Shown: positions 1-8,947, counted from the first letter of the stretch. The stretch: 64,000 nucleotides of DNA from Chitinophagaceae bacterium (GCA_947455215.1 CANGNA010000011.1:1-64000), one strand, 5' to 3'. The notes: a model not told the origin generated them from the letters alone. Numbers and translations are program-made.

Positions 1-2
1 CG

Positions 3-350
3 GCGATCTGGAGATCGCCTACACGCAAGGACGCGATTGCAAATCGCGCCCAACTGATAGTCGGGAGACAACGCCAGCCCGGAACAGAAAGATTTACATA
101 AAACGCCGGACGGATTCCGGCTACCGGGTTCTGCCGCAGCAAGATGCTACGCCAAACGGACTCCAGCGATCTGGAGATCGCCTACACGCAAGGACGCGAT
201 TGCAAATCGCGCCCAACTGATAGTCGAGAGACAACGCCAGCCCGGAACAGAAAGATATGCATAAAACGCCGGACGGATTCCGGCTACCGGGTTCTGCCGT
301 AGCACGATGCTACGCCAAACGGTGGATGCAATTGCAAATCGCGCTCAACT
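3..350. repeat. 163-bp tandem repeat made of short hairpins (2 copies plus a fragment)
   Basis: Copy one starts at 3 and copy two at 166, so the period is 163 bp, and the copies are nearly identical. A third fragment near 320-350 keeps only the GCAAATCGC part. Each unit holds perfect small hairpins: GCGATCT-gg-AGATCGC at its start, GCGATT-gca-AATCGC about 30 bp on, and CGGATTCCG-type palindromes later. Short stems in series between genes resemble REP/BIME-type elements. The array may continue left of the window. The short ORF across it (257-460) is not a gene. Confidence 0.85.
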
Positions 351-372
351 TATCTCATGAAAAGCAGGCAAT

Positions 373-399
373 AAAAAAGCCGGCATATAGCCGGCTTTT
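373..399 (-). terminator. Rho-independent terminator of the outer-membrane protein gene
   Basis: AAAAGCCGGC and GCCGGCTTTT flank a 5-base loop just past the stop of the minus-strand gene at 417. A/T runs on both sides mean it could also work from the plus strand. Confidence 0.8.
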
Positions 400-416
400 C
401 AATTATGTTGTGTGTA

Positions 417-992
417 TTAGTTCTCGTAGTGTTTTTCTTCGAACCAGTGTTTGGTGCTGAAGCGGTAAGAAAGGCCGCCGTTGAACAGACCTTTGTAACC
501 CAGGCCCAACTCCAGGAAGCCACCCAGTTTGCGGCCAATGCGGATACCAAATGGTGTAATGTTGCCTGTGATCTTCGCGCCAGACTCATCGTGGTGGTAT
601 GAGTAGTAGCTGTTGTACGTGCGGGTATCATCGAATACCGCCAGGCCAACTGATGCACCACCATACATTTTTATGCGGATGCGGGCATCTTTATTGTCGT
701 AATAAGCGTAGGTGAACTCCGGTGCAAAGGTGAGGTAGCTGCCCCAATTGCTGAGATTTTCGTAAGCTATCACACCACCAAGCGTCAGTTTTTTGCTCAT
801 GTAATATTTGTAATTGAACTGCGCTACACCTGATGAAACGTCGTAAGGACGCTCGTTTACAAAAGTGTAGATACTGTAAGCACCATAAGCTACAGACACC
901 TCGCTCTTACCCTTTTGTGCAAAAGAAGCACGTGGAAAGAAGGAGATCATGGAAAGCACAAGACAGAATAAGTATATCTTCCTTTGCATCAT
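417..992 (-). CDS. Small outer-membrane beta-barrel-like protein
   Basis: A 191-residue protein with a signal peptide (hydrophobic residues 6-25, cleavage likely after SFAQ). The rest alternates polar and aromatic residues in short strands (for example FNYKYYMSKKLTLGGVIAYE), and the chain ends near YRFSTKHWFEEKHYEN, as small 8-stranded porin-like barrels do. The precise family was not recognised. Two Met codons open the frame; either could be the start. It is monocistronic, with a terminator directly downstream. Its function is probably structural in the outer membrane; no substrate can be inferred. Confidence 0.75.
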   Translation of the reverse strand: MMQRKIYLFCLVLSMISFFPRASFAQKGKSEVSVAYGAYSIYTFVNERPYDVSSGVAQFNYKYYMSKKLTLGGVIAYENLSNWGSYLTFAPEFTYAYYDNKDARIRIKMYGGASVGLAVFDDTRTYNSYYSYHHDESGAKITGNITPFGIRIGRKLGGFLELGLGYKGLFNGGLSYRFSTKHWFEEKHYEN

Positions 993-1127
993 TAGTGTGT
1001 GTTTTTTGTGTTGTAGTTGTAAATGTGTGAGGTTAATGAACGATAAAGATATAGCAAACTTTCAGTTCTCCAAAGCCCGAAGGCAAGAAATATTATTAAC
1101 AAGTGTTGAAAGGTTATATTAGGGAAC

Positions 1128-1198
1128 TTTCACGCAAAGGGCACAGAGGTCTATCGCAAAGGGCCGCAAAGACCATCCAAGCAGGCGGAGAACGCAAA
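1128..1198. repeat. Dispersed intergenic repeat, copy A (partner at 18356-18426)
   Basis: This ~70-bp stretch, beginning TTTCACGCAAAG, recurs with a few changes at 18356-18426. The shared core GGTCTATCGC.AAGGGCCGC is followed by AAAGACC, so GGTCT and AGACC can pair as a hairpin. It lies between the outer-membrane protein and ABC ATPase genes and has no coding signal. Confidence 0.75.
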
Positions 1199-1244
1199 AA
1201 GAGCAGATCCGCACAATTTATATGGATCGAAGTATGCACCCGCA

Positions 1245-2219
1245 CTAACTGCTGAGGCCGGTCACCGCATTTCCACGTATAGTGAGGAATATCATATCAC
1301 CTTCGCTAATGTCCTCGCGAAGGGTGTATACGTACATCCGCTGACCGTCGACCAGCACCGTCAGTTCGTGGTGGCTGCCGTAGTAGCTGCTGCGGTATAC
1401 GCGGCCCTGTATGGTCTTTTCGCCTGGTCCGTCTACTATCTGCATATCCTCAGGACGTATAAAAGCGCTTATCTGCCTGTCGGGCAGCGTCATGGCCAGC
1501 GTAAGGGTCAACACGTTGAATTTGCCGAGCAAACCTGCGGCATATTCATTTTTAGGGTGGCGGTACACCATTTCCGGCGAGCCTGATTGTATCACCCTGC
1601 CCTGCTGCATGATCATCACCTCATCGGCCCATGGCAAAATATCCTCGGGGTCGTGAGAAATAAGCATACAGGTGATACCCAGTTGCTCGCCTACTGCATC
1701 CACTACATTTTTGAGCACGTGGGTATGTATCTGGTCCATATTGCTGTATGGCTCATCGAGCAGCAGCAGGCGCGGCTTGTAGGTAAGCAGACGGGCAAGG
1801 GCCACACGTTGCTTTTCCCCGCCGGACAGTGTTTGTGTAAGGCGCTTTTGGAGGTGGGCGATCTTGCACACCTCTATCAGCTGTTTGGTTTCGTTGGGGG
1901 TAAGTTTATTGGCGTACTCTATTACTTCCTCAACCCGGTAGTTATTGTTCAGCTCAAAATGCTGCGAGAGGTAGGCAATGCCGCTATGGCCGGGCATCAG
2001 CTTCTCGTTAACGCCCCTTACCTTGCTGCCTTCAAACAACACTTCGCCGCTATCGGCCTGGCCCAGACCGGCAATGATGCGCAGCAGCGTAGTCTTGCCG
2101 CTACCTGTTTCGCCGGCAATGGCAATGCGCTCCCCTGCCTCCAGGTTGAAGCTGACATTATTCACTACCGTCTCAGTACCGTGTTGTTTTACAATATTCT
2201 TTACCTGCAGCAGGCTCAT
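1245..2219 (-). CDS. ABC transporter ATP-binding protein with TOBE domain (PotA/FbpC-like)
   Basis: A 324-residue ATPase. Walker A is GETGSGKT (36-43), the Q-loop falls in YLSQHFEL (83-90), the signature is LSGGEKQ (131-137) and Walker B is LLLLDEP (151-157). The C-terminal ~80 residues resemble a TOBE domain (AFIRPEDMQI..., SSYYGSHHELTVLVDGQ), as in importers for ferric iron, spermidine or molybdate. The frame opens upstream to 2318, but MSLLQVKN matches the family start, so 2219 was chosen. No permease or binding protein lies next to it, so the substrate is unknown. It faces away from folC, with a repeat cluster between. Confidence 0.88.
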   Translation of the reverse strand: MSLLQVKNIVKQHGTETVVNNVSFNLEAGERIAIAGETGSGKTTLLRIIAGLGQADSGEVLFEGSKVRGVNEKLMPGHSGIAYLSQHFELNNNYRVEEVIEYANKLTPNETKQLIEVCKIAHLQKRLTQTLSGGEKQRVALARLLTYKPRLLLLDEPYSNMDQIHTHVLKNVVDAVGEQLGITCMLISHDPEDILPWADEVMIMQQGRVIQSGSPEMVYRHPKNEYAAGLLGKFNVLTLTLAMTLPDRQISAFIRPEDMQIVDGPGEKTIQGRVYRSSYYGSHHELTVLVDGQRMYVYTLREDISEGDMIFLTIRGNAVTGLSS

Positions 2220-2386
2220 TCGGCGCACATTTATTGCGAAGTGCAAATATATATGGAAGTTAACAGGGTAAGCGGTTAATAAGTCAACAGATGTGGATAA
2301 GTGGATTGAGGAGCGCAAAAAGGGTAAAAAGTTAATAGGTTAATAAGGCAATGTCATTAAGCCAAGCGTTTTGTTGGGCGTCTTTC

Positions 2387-2660
2387 GCTCTTACAGAGCT
2401 CATCCTACTTCTGTTTTATACCCGGGACTACCGCCCCGGGCTACTATCTTTCGGTCTTTCAGACCTTTTCACCCTTAACTTAACGACGTTGTCCATTCAG
2501 GAATCGACCGAAAAAAAATACATCCCGTGGCCGTTGGTCAGAAGACACAACGGCGGCTGTTATTATGCATTGATCTGCTAGTCGATGAGGAGCAACCCAC
2601 AAGTGTTCGAAACCTTGGAAGGCTGCCTAATTAAACCCCGACCCTCATCGGCTAAGCCGA
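2387..2660. repeat. Cluster of REP-like hairpins between the ABC ATPase and folC genes
   Basis: Five stem-loops follow one another: GCTCT/AGAGC (2387-2399), CCCGGG/CCCGGG (2421-2440), GGTCT/AGACC (2453-2465), GCCGTTG/CAACGGC (2530-2554), and a longer-range pairing of CGATGAGG (2583-2590) with CCTCATCG (2643-2650). The 530-bp gap 2220-2750 holds nothing else; the 76-codon ORF across it is a translation of the repeats. Similar hairpin series are at 3-350 and 12421-12466. Confidence 0.7.
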
Positions 2661-2750
2661 GACACGGTAAAGGGAGGTGATGTTAGCGCCACACTTATAA
2701 CAACCGGATTGAACACTTATGGGGCGAAACCCTTTTACCCCTTTAACCAT

Positions 2751-4061
2751 TCACCCCTTCACTGCCTCCAGCCCCTCACCTACAATAAAGAAGCTACCAG
2801 ATATGAGCAGGGCGTCATCATCTGCCATGGCGCTGCGAGCGGCGGCTACGGCGGCGGCCACACTTGGGTAAGCATTGCCTTGCAGGCCCATGCCGGTGGC
2901 CAAAGGGTGTAGTTCTTCCACCGGCAGCGCGCGAGGAATGGCGGCTGCGCAGAAATAATATGTATTGTCTTTGGGGAACATAGACAGGGCTTCGGCCACA
3001 TCTTTATCGCGCACGAAGCCTATCACCACGTGCCGCTTTGCGGCTGGCACCTGGGCCCATTGCTGCAGCACGTAGGTAAGGCCCGCGGGGTTATGTGCCA
3101 CATCGCAGATGATGGCAGGATGCTCCTGCACCCAGTCCCAGCGGCCCATAAGGCCGGTGGTGCCTTTTACATTCTTTAGGGCGGCTATTGCCCCGGCAAT
3201 GGTAAGGTTATAGCCACGGAAGGCCAGTAATTCTACCGCTGTAAATACTGTTTTAATATTGTGTTGCTGGTAATTGCCGGTAAGGTCGGTTTGTATATCA
3301 TACCACTCATCATTACCCTTGTTGATGGCCTTGCAATATTGGTAGCAGGCATCCTGCTTTACGCGCACCATGTCCCAATGGTTTTGCGCATAATATAGCT
3401 GGCTGTGTTGTTTTATAGCATGCTCTACAAACACCTTGTCGGTCTCATCGTGCTGCTCGCCTATGATCACGGGCACCTGATGTTTGATGATGCCGGCCTT
3501 TTCGGCTGCTATCCTGGGCAGCGTATCACCCAACAGGTCTTTATGATCGAAACTGATATTGGTGATGATAGACAGCTCGGGTGTAATGATATTCGTACTA
3601 TCCAGCCGGCCACCAAGGCCTGTTTCTACAATAGCCATCTCCACACCTTCATCGGCAAAGGCCTGGAAAGCCATGGCTACTGTTATCTCGAAGAAAGAAG
3701 GCTCTACCTCTTCTATCACCGGCTTGATGCGCGCTACAAAATCAATCACCCATTGCTGACTTACCGGCTCGCCATTGATGCGGATACGCTCCCGGAAATC
3801 GACCAGGTGCGGAGAGGTGTACAGGCCGGTCTTGTAGCCCGCCTGCTGAAATACGGCTGCCAGCGAGTGCGATGTGCTGCCCTTGCCATTGGTACCTGCT
3901 ATGTGTATGCTTTTGAAATTGTGCTGAGGGTCGCTAAGGGCGCTGCACAGTTTTATGGTATTGGTGAGATCTGGCTTGAGCGCGGCCTTACCAATGCGCG
4001 AGAACATAGGCAGGCGCCCGAAGAGATAGTCTAGTGTGGATTGGTAAGTGGCATTCGCCAT
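2751..4061 (-). CDS. folC: Folylpolyglutamate synthase / dihydrofolate synthase
   Basis: FolC joins L-glutamate to dihydropteroate (giving dihydrofolate) and adds further glutamates to folates, using ATP in the cytoplasm. The 436-residue chain is normal for the family. The P-loop GTNGKGST is at 56-63, followed by YTSPHLVDFRERIRING, the Mur-ligase-like segment AIVETGLGGRLDSTN, and CDVAHNPAGL near the C-terminal domain junction. It lies downstream of the TonB-like gene on the same strand across a ~300-bp gap holding a hairpin repeat. Whether it acts mainly as dihydrofolate synthase, polyglutamylase or both cannot be read from sequence. Confidence 0.95.
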   Translation of the reverse strand: MANATYQSTLDYLFGRLPMFSRIGKAALKPDLTNTIKLCSALSDPQHNFKSIHIAGTNGKGSTSHSLAAVFQQAGYKTGLYTSPHLVDFRERIRINGEPVSQQWVIDFVARIKPVIEEVEPSFFEITVAMAFQAFADEGVEMAIVETGLGGRLDSTNIITPELSIITNISFDHKDLLGDTLPRIAAEKAGIIKHQVPVIIGEQHDETDKVFVEHAIKQHSQLYYAQNHWDMVRVKQDACYQYCKAINKGNDEWYDIQTDLTGNYQQHNIKTVFTAVELLAFRGYNLTIAGAIAALKNVKGTTGLMGRWDWVQEHPAIICDVAHNPAGLTYVLQQWAQVPAAKRHVVIGFVRDKDVAEALSMFPKDNTYYFCAAAIPRALPVEELHPLATGMGLQGNAYPSVAAAVAAARSAMADDDALLISGSFFIVGEGLEAVKG

Positions 4062-4140
4062 AACGATATAAATAAGGTGTAAATATAAGTTCTCTATCCT
4101 ATTAAATCCAATAATCCGTATGTTCTGCTCACCCTCTCCT

Positions 4141-4172
4141 TACTTTCTTTTTGCTTCGCCAAAAAGAAAGTA
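4141..4172. repeat. Intergenic inverted repeat
   Basis: TACTTTCTTTTTG (4141-4153) is a perfect inverted copy of CAAAAAGAAAGTA (4160-4172) with a 6-base loop. It sits in the 296-bp gap 4062-4357. The 71-codon minus-strand ORF across it (4094-4309) reads FFFVTFFLAKQKESK through the repeat and is not taken as a gene. Confidence 0.7.
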
Positions 4173-4357
4173 ACAAAGAAAAAGGCGATCGGAAAAATCG
4201 CGCTACCGCACAAGGCCAGCGCGAGCTGCCGTTTTCCGAAGGCTCGGCTTCTCCCCATGATCTTACTGCATTGAGTACAAGCTTTGCCAGTATACAATAT
4301 TGGTGACACTATAAATCTAATGCAGCCCGCAATAAGATACTTTTGGAGAATTGTGCT

Positions 4358-5152
4358 TTACCGGGCCTTGAAGATGATGGTCACATCGCCGAACTGCTGG
4401 GGTTCGCTGCCGGTGCTTTTGCTGAATTTGGCGTGGGCCATTTTATCCATGGCTATGCGCGTAAGCTCGGGGCTGGACGATGATTTTACGTACTTGTTCA
4501 CAATATTGCCATCGCGATCTACAGTAACGTGTATCACCACTTTACCGCCTTCTTTAAATTCTGCTTCCAGCTTTTTAGGGGTAATGTCTCTACCTGTGAG
4601 TGTGTGGCCAATACCGCCCGTACCTGGCTCGCCGGTATAATTAGCTGCACCTGGCGTACCACCTGCTACGCCCCTATCACCGGGGCCCGTTGTGTTACCC
4701 TGGCTGCTGCCGGGCTTATTCTCTTTGGCACTGTTACCACCTTTACCGCTATTATCGCCACCGTAAACGGCACGCGGTACCGGCGGTGGGGCTACAGTAT
4801 TGTTTCGGGATGGATTGGTCACGACATTATTGGTCTTGCCCGGGTCGTTTACGCTGGGTGCATCGGCATCGTTGCCATGCATCATCTCTTTTACCGGGCT
4901 TGTGGCCTCTGCATTTTTATACACCACAGCAGCACTGTAGGCCGCAGGGTTTTCTTTATTCATGGGCTGATCGTCGCCGCTACCATCAGGACTGCTGCCC
5001 AGGTTCACCTCCAGGCCGTTACCGATATCAGTAGTAACCGTGGGGATGCTGTAGCGCCATAAGAAGAACAGCAACAGCAATACCACGTGGCTACCAATGG
5101 TCCACGACAATGCTTTGAAATTTACTGGTTGCTGCTGTGTAGCGGCCGTCAT
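4358..5152 (-). CDS. TonB-family energy-transducer-like protein
   Basis: 264 residues. One membrane helix lies near the N-terminus (about 16-34, IGSHVVLLLLFFLW). A long Gly/Ser/Asn/Pro-rich linker spans about 50-180. A TonB-type C-terminal domain follows (about 185-264), with GKVVIHVTVDRDGNIVN and FGDVTIIFKAR. Known relatives carry proton-motive force from ExbB/ExbD across the periplasm to outer-membrane receptors; here the linker would span the periplasm. No exbB or exbD is next to it in this window. It is divergent from yajQ and upstream of folC on the same strand. Confidence 0.82.
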   Translation of the reverse strand: MTAATQQQPVNFKALSWTIGSHVVLLLLFFLWRYSIPTVTTDIGNGLEVNLGSSPDGSGDDQPMNKENPAAYSAAVVYKNAEATSPVKEMMHGNDADAPSVNDPGKTNNVVTNPSRNNTVAPPPVPRAVYGGDNSGKGGNSAKENKPGSSQGNTTGPGDRGVAGGTPGAANYTGEPGTGGIGHTLTGRDITPKKLEAEFKEGGKVVIHVTVDRDGNIVNKYVKSSSSPELTRIAMDKMAHAKFSKSTGSEPQQFGDVTIIFKAR

Positions 5153-5233
5153 AAGCAGGAAATGTGTTGTGCTAAATTACAAAATAACGCGAACCTCAGC
5201 ATCACCCCATATTTACCACTACTTTTTTAACGT

Positions 5234-5269
5234 TTTGATTTTAATGTTGTGCAGGAAGGTTTAATTTTG
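5234..5269 (+). promoter_or_regulatory. Candidate Bacteroidota promoter for yajQ
   Basis: TAATTTTG (5262-5269) fits the -7 consensus TAnnTTTG. A TTTG (5234-5237) lies 24 bp upstream, longer than the usual ~19-22. The ATG is at 5313. Confidence 0.35.
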
Positions 5270-5312
5270 CAGCAACAATATTGATCGTACACTTTTAACT
5301 TTCGACTTTTTT

Positions 5313-5804
5313 ATGCCTTCATTCGACATAGCCAGCAAGGTAGACCTGCAGACGCTGGATAACGCCATCAACATCACGAAGAAAGAAATAGACAACCGCT
5401 TCGATTTTAAAGGCGGACATGTGCTGATAGAGCTGAACAAAAAAGACATGACCATACTGCTGGAGGTGGACAGCGATATGAAGCTGAAACAGCTGGAGGA
5501 TGTGTTGCTCACCAAATCTATGCGCCAGGGCCTGGAAGCCAACTGCTACGACCTGAGCAAGGAACCAAACGCCAATGGCAAGTACATCCGCAAGACCATA
5601 CCCGTAAAGAACGGTATAGACCGCGACTACGCCAAGAAGATAGTAAAGCTGATAAAAGACAGCGGGCTGAAAGTGCAGCCGGCCATAATGGACGATGTGA
5701 TCCGCGTAACGGCCAAAAAGATAGATGACCTGCAGGACGTGATCAAGCTGTGCCGCACTTCTGATATCGACCTGCCATTGCAGTATATTAATATGAAGTC
5801 GTAA
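5313..5804 (+). CDS. yajQ: YajQ-family nucleotide-binding protein
   Basis: 163 residues, the full family length. It begins MPSFDIASKVDLQTLDNAIN and continues DNRFDFKGG, both characteristic of YajQ/UPF0234, and ends PLQYINMKS. The family has two ferredoxin-like domains; members in Xanthomonas and others bind cyclic di-GMP, and some bind other nucleotides or tRNA. Which applies here is unknown. The gene stands alone, opposite the TonB-like gene, and ends in a strong hairpin. Confidence 0.94.
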   Translation: MPSFDIASKVDLQTLDNAINITKKEIDNRFDFKGGHVLIELNKKDMTILLEVDSDMKLKQLEDVLLTKSMRQGLEANCYDLSKEPNANGKYIRKTIPVKNGIDRDYAKKIVKLIKDSGLKVQPAIMDDVIRVTAKKIDDLQDVIKLCRTSDIDLPLQYINMKS

Positions 5805-5826
5805 GGATTATCATACACCTAATGGT

Positions 5827-5859
5827 AAAAGCCATTGTTATTGACCAACAATGGCTTTT
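5827..5859. terminator. Bidirectional terminator between convergent genes
   Basis: AAAAGCCATTGTT (5827-5839) and AACAATGGCTTTT (5847-5859) pair perfectly over 13 bp with a 7-base loop. It serves yajQ on the plus strand and the small membrane protein ending at 5863 on the minus strand. Confidence 0.85.
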
Positions 5860-5862
5860 TGC

Positions 5863-6162
5863 TTATTCATAATTTCCTTCTTTCGAAAGACCTATGGTCT
5901 CCAGCAAATCATCAGCATCAGGCAAGCTCCGCAACCTCGATCTTATAATAAAATAACAACAAGCACCGGCCGGATAACCCAAAAAGAGACCGCCTAACAC
6001 TGCGTTATTGAAACTGTAGTAACCAATAAGCGCACCTGTCAGTTCACAAGCTATCCATAATAATATAAACACCAGGTTCCATTTCCAGGATCTTACTCCT
6101 TTTTGCACAGCCATTACTTCCAGCCGGTTGCATAATGCCTTTAGAATAAATATCTCGAGCAT
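5863..6162 (-). CDS. Small two-helix membrane protein, unknown function
   Basis: 99 residues, not recognised. Two predicted membrane helices are visible: NLVFILLWIACELTGALIGYY (about 29-49) and AVLGGLFLGYPAGACCYFII (about 54-73). The C-terminal tail is basic then acidic (RSRLRSLPDADDLLETIG). The N-terminus carries a short amphipathic stretch before MAVQKG, so translation could instead start at that internal Met. It stands alone between two terminators. Being a bona fide gene rests on its helices and neat spacing; no partner is suggested by context. Confidence 0.6.
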   Translation of the reverse strand: MLEIFILKALCNRLEVMAVQKGVRSWKWNLVFILLWIACELTGALIGYYSFNNAVLGGLFLGYPAGACCYFIIRSRLRSLPDADDLLETIGLSKEGNYE

Positions 6163-6204
6163 AGGTAAGTTTTATTAAAAGTAATGAACAATTGGGCGTA
6201 AATC

Positions 6205-6230
6205 AAAAGGCCACCCGAAGGCGGCCTTTT
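6205..6230 (-). terminator. Terminator of the zinc metalloprotease gene
   Basis: AAAAGGCC (6205-6212) pairs with GGCCTTTT (6223-6230). It lies just beyond the stop at 6257 on the minus strand, with a T-run in that direction. Confidence 0.75.
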
Positions 6231-6256
6231 GACTATTAATTTCTACTCTTTACTTT

Positions 6257-8776
6257 TTATCCTTTCGGATCAAGCGCCTTGGAAATACGGGCCACTATAT
6301 CCTGCAGGTGATATTTACTCATTTTGTCTGATGTTCCACCTATCGCGGCGGTGGCTTCACTCTTCAGTGCTACCAGCTGTGCGCGGGCTACAGATATGGC
6401 ATCGTTATTACGACCTACCTGTGCCTGTATTGTTGGGTTGGGGGTGATAACGGTGATCAGCGCCTCTACGTATGTTTTCTGCAGGTTGCGGCGCAATGGG
6501 TCTATGGCCTTATGCGTGCTTAGCTCGCTCCATATGCCCTTCTTCAGGTCGTCCATCATGGCATCTACCGTATAGGTATTCTTGTCGCCAAAACGAACAG
6601 TTGCCGACATCATGCGGCTAAGGCGCGCTACCGACAGCAGGTTGTTCAGCACATTGGTCTGCACATTACCTACATATTCAGTACCCACCGGGTTGCTGAT
6701 GCGGTTCAGGATATCTTTGTCCAGCAGCCACTTTGGCGTCTCGAACAATTGCTTGTGCAGGAATTTCACAGCATCCTTCTGTATAGCTACCGGAGTTGGT
6801 TCATATACTGCCTCGCCGGTCTGCTCCACGCTCTTGGGTGTTTCATATACACCGCCTACGTTCTTCAACACATGGTTCATGTAGCGATTGTACTGCCCTA
6901 CCAGCGCACCATATATATCGCGCAGATTGTCGTATTTATCGGCGTCTTCTTTGGTCCATTCCGGCAGTTTCACCAATATGCGCTTCAGGTTTTTGAGGCC
7001 GTATTCGCTGGCCTTCATGCTGTTGTCGCCCAAGTCTTCGGTCTGAGAACGCGGGTCGAACGGATTGCTTTCTGTACCAAACCATAGGCGTGGGTTCACC
7101 CTCAGGCTGTCTACCACCCACTTGTTCACTATCTTCTGGTCTTCTTTTTCGTTGGCAGCAAAGCTGGCCTTGTAGCCCCACTGTATGGCCCACTTATCGT
7201 AATCGCCTATGCGTGGGAACAGCGATGTCTCCGCCATATTATCTTCCGGCTGCGCTACGTAGTTGAAACGGGCATAGTCCATGATGGATGCGGTATGACC
7301 ATGAGCGGCCACCCAATCCTTATCGCGCAGTTTTTCTACCGGTGTGCGGCTGCTGCTACCCATGTTGTGGCGCAGGCCCAGGGTATGCCCTACCTCGTGG
7401 CTCGATACAAAGCGGATGAGCTGACCCATCAGGTCGTCGTCAAATTCCATTTTACGGGCGCGCGGATCTACAGCGGCTGTTTGTATCATATACCAATCGT
7501 GTACCAGCTTCATCACGTTATGATACCAGCCTATATGGCTTTCTATGATCTCTCCTGAACGCGGATCGTGCACATTGGGGCCATAAGCATTGGCCACTTC
7601 GCTGGGCAGGTAGCGCAATACTGAGAAGCGGGCATCTTCCAGGTTGGCGGTAGAGTCTTTATCGTTCCACTCCTTGCCTATGATTGCGTTCTTGAAGCCG
7701 GCCTGCTCAAAAGCTTTCTGCCAGTCGTTAATGCCCTGTATCAGGTACGGGCGCCATTTCTTAGGCGTGGCGGGATCTATATAATATACAATAGGCTTTT
7801 TAGGCTCCACCAGTTCTCCGCGCTTCCATTTTTCTACATCTTCATCTTTAGGCTCCAATCTCCAGCGGCAAATGAACACATCGTTCTCTGTCTTCTGCTG
7901 GTTATCGCCAAATACCACATAGTCGTCTGCAAAGAAACCCACACGAGGGTCGTACAGGCGCTTGGCCATAGGCACCTTCGGTAGCAGGATGAAAGAGTTA
8001 TTCATCTCCAGCGTTACCGCACTCGTTGCATAGGCTGCCGGCAGCGTAGTAGATGGTATAGGCGATGGTGCCGACGGGCCGAATGATGGCGTAGAACCAA
8101 ATGTACGCACCACCTTTACCTCGGTATTGATGGGGTACGTGTTGATGCCTGATATATAAGACCTATCGGCTATCTGCCCGCCCAGGTTGAACCGGCGCTT
8201 GGTGTAGGGGCCAAGGCTCACCGGCTGGTTATCGCCCTTGAAATAGTCCGACACATCAATCACTACAGAATTACTGTCCTTGCTATATGCTTCTATCTTG
8301 AACGATTCGGCTATCGGGTTGAGGTTGGAATTGGTTACCGCTTTGTATATCTCATTGCTGGAATCAGCCTGGCTGATTACTGTAACTACACGGAGCAGCA
8401 CATTTTTATTGGGGCCTTTTTCCCACAATATGGTTTGCTGGTTCTCCATTTCGCCGGCATATACGCCACCACCGCCGGCGGTTTTGGTGTAGCGGGTGGT
8501 CACCATCATTTCCCGGTTCAGCAGGCTGTCCGGTATTTCGAAGTACCACTTATCCTCCACCTTGTGTACAGTGAATAAACCCCTGTGGGTGACTGCTTTG
8601 TCGGTGATCACCTTATCGTAAGGTTTTGGCCCTTTTTTGCCCGCTGTGGCCGTAGCCGCGGCAGCTGCGCTATCGGCTTTGGACGTTGCGGGAGCCGGAG
8701 CGCCCTTGTGCTTTTTCTTGGCAACCGCTGTTGCCGCCATGCACAACAGCATAGACGCTGCTATGTATTTCTTCAT
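6257..8776 (-). CDS. Secreted zinc-dependent metalloprotease (DUF5117/DUF5118 type)
   Basis: About 839 residues from the second Met (MKKYIAASMLLCMAATAVA), chosen because it gives a normal signal peptide; an upstream Met at 8788 adds four residues. The zincin motif HEVGHTLGLRHN begins near residue 460, with a downstream SIMDYARFNY (Met-turn-like). The N-terminal half carries the DUF5118/5117-like region (DKVITDKAVTHRGLFTVHKVE). It is exported, and probably periplasmic or released because no sorting domain is visible; it presumably degrades proteins, but the substrate is unknown. An Ala/Lys-rich low-complexity stretch follows the signal peptide. It is monocistronic, with a terminator at 6205-6230. 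Confidence 0.88.
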   Translation of the reverse strand: MKKYIAASMLLCMAATAVAKKKHKGAPAPATSKADSAAAAATATAGKKGPKPYDKVITDKAVTHRGLFTVHKVEDKWYFEIPDSLLNREMMVTTRYTKTAGGGGVYAGEMENQQTILWEKGPNKNVLLRVVTVISQADSSNEIYKAVTNSNLNPIAESFKIEAYSKDSNSVVIDVSDYFKGDNQPVSLGPYTKRRFNLGGQIADRSYISGINTYPINTEVKVVRTFGSTPSFGPSAPSPIPSTTLPAAYATSAVTLEMNNSFILLPKVPMAKRLYDPRVGFFADDYVVFGDNQQKTENDVFICRWRLEPKDEDVEKWKRGELVEPKKPIVYYIDPATPKKWRPYLIQGINDWQKAFEQAGFKNAIIGKEWNDKDSTANLEDARFSVLRYLPSEVANAYGPNVHDPRSGEIIESHIGWYHNVMKLVHDWYMIQTAAVDPRARKMEFDDDLMGQLIRFVSSHEVGHTLGLRHNMGSSSRTPVEKLRDKDWVAAHGHTASIMDYARFNYVAQPEDNMAETSLFPRIGDYDKWAIQWGYKASFAANEKEDQKIVNKWVVDSLRVNPRLWFGTESNPFDPRSQTEDLGDNSMKASEYGLKNLKRILVKLPEWTKEDADKYDNLRDIYGALVGQYNRYMNHVLKNVGGVYETPKSVEQTGEAVYEPTPVAIQKDAVKFLHKQLFETPKWLLDKDILNRISNPVGTEYVGNVQTNVLNNLLSVARLSRMMSATVRFGDKNTYTVDAMMDDLKKGIWSELSTHKAIDPLRRNLQKTYVEALITVITPNPTIQAQVGRNNDAISVARAQLVALKSEATAAIGGTSDKMSKYHLQDIVARISKALDPKG

Positions 8777-8885
8777 TGAATATGCCATCGGATATATGAC
8801 CCGTACTAAAAACGGGAGTACAATATACTAAACACTTCAATCTGTTGACGCACAGTGCGGTAAAATACCGTTATAATTCACCCGC

Positions 8886-8917
8886 AAAAAACAGCCCCGG
8901 GAACTAAGCCCGGGACT
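8886..8917 (-). terminator. Terminator of the YtxH-like gene
   Basis: AGTCCCGGG pairs with CCCGGGGCT (one G-T wobble) and is followed on the minus strand by six T. It sits 31-62 bp past the stop at 8948. Confidence 0.75.
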
Positions 8918-8947
8918 GCACCACATATGAAAAAAAATGCTTGCTTA

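Noticed and set aside
3-350. CRISPR array or rRNA fragment at the left edge
   Set aside because: The period is 163 bp with the whole unit conserved; there are no spacers, and the sequence is not ribosomal.
2351-2581. 76-codon plus-strand ORF
   Set aside because: It is a read-through of the hairpin repeat cluster; composition is repeat-driven and there is no plausible domain.
2582-2622. Possible hammerhead ribozyme core (CGATGAG ... CGAAAC)
   Set aside because: The invariant CUGAUGA core is not met (the U between C and G is missing) and the three stems do not fit.
4094-4309. 71-codon minus-strand ORF ahead of folC
   Set aside because: The hydrophobic run comes from the TACTTTCTTTTTG inverted repeat; no other sign of coding.
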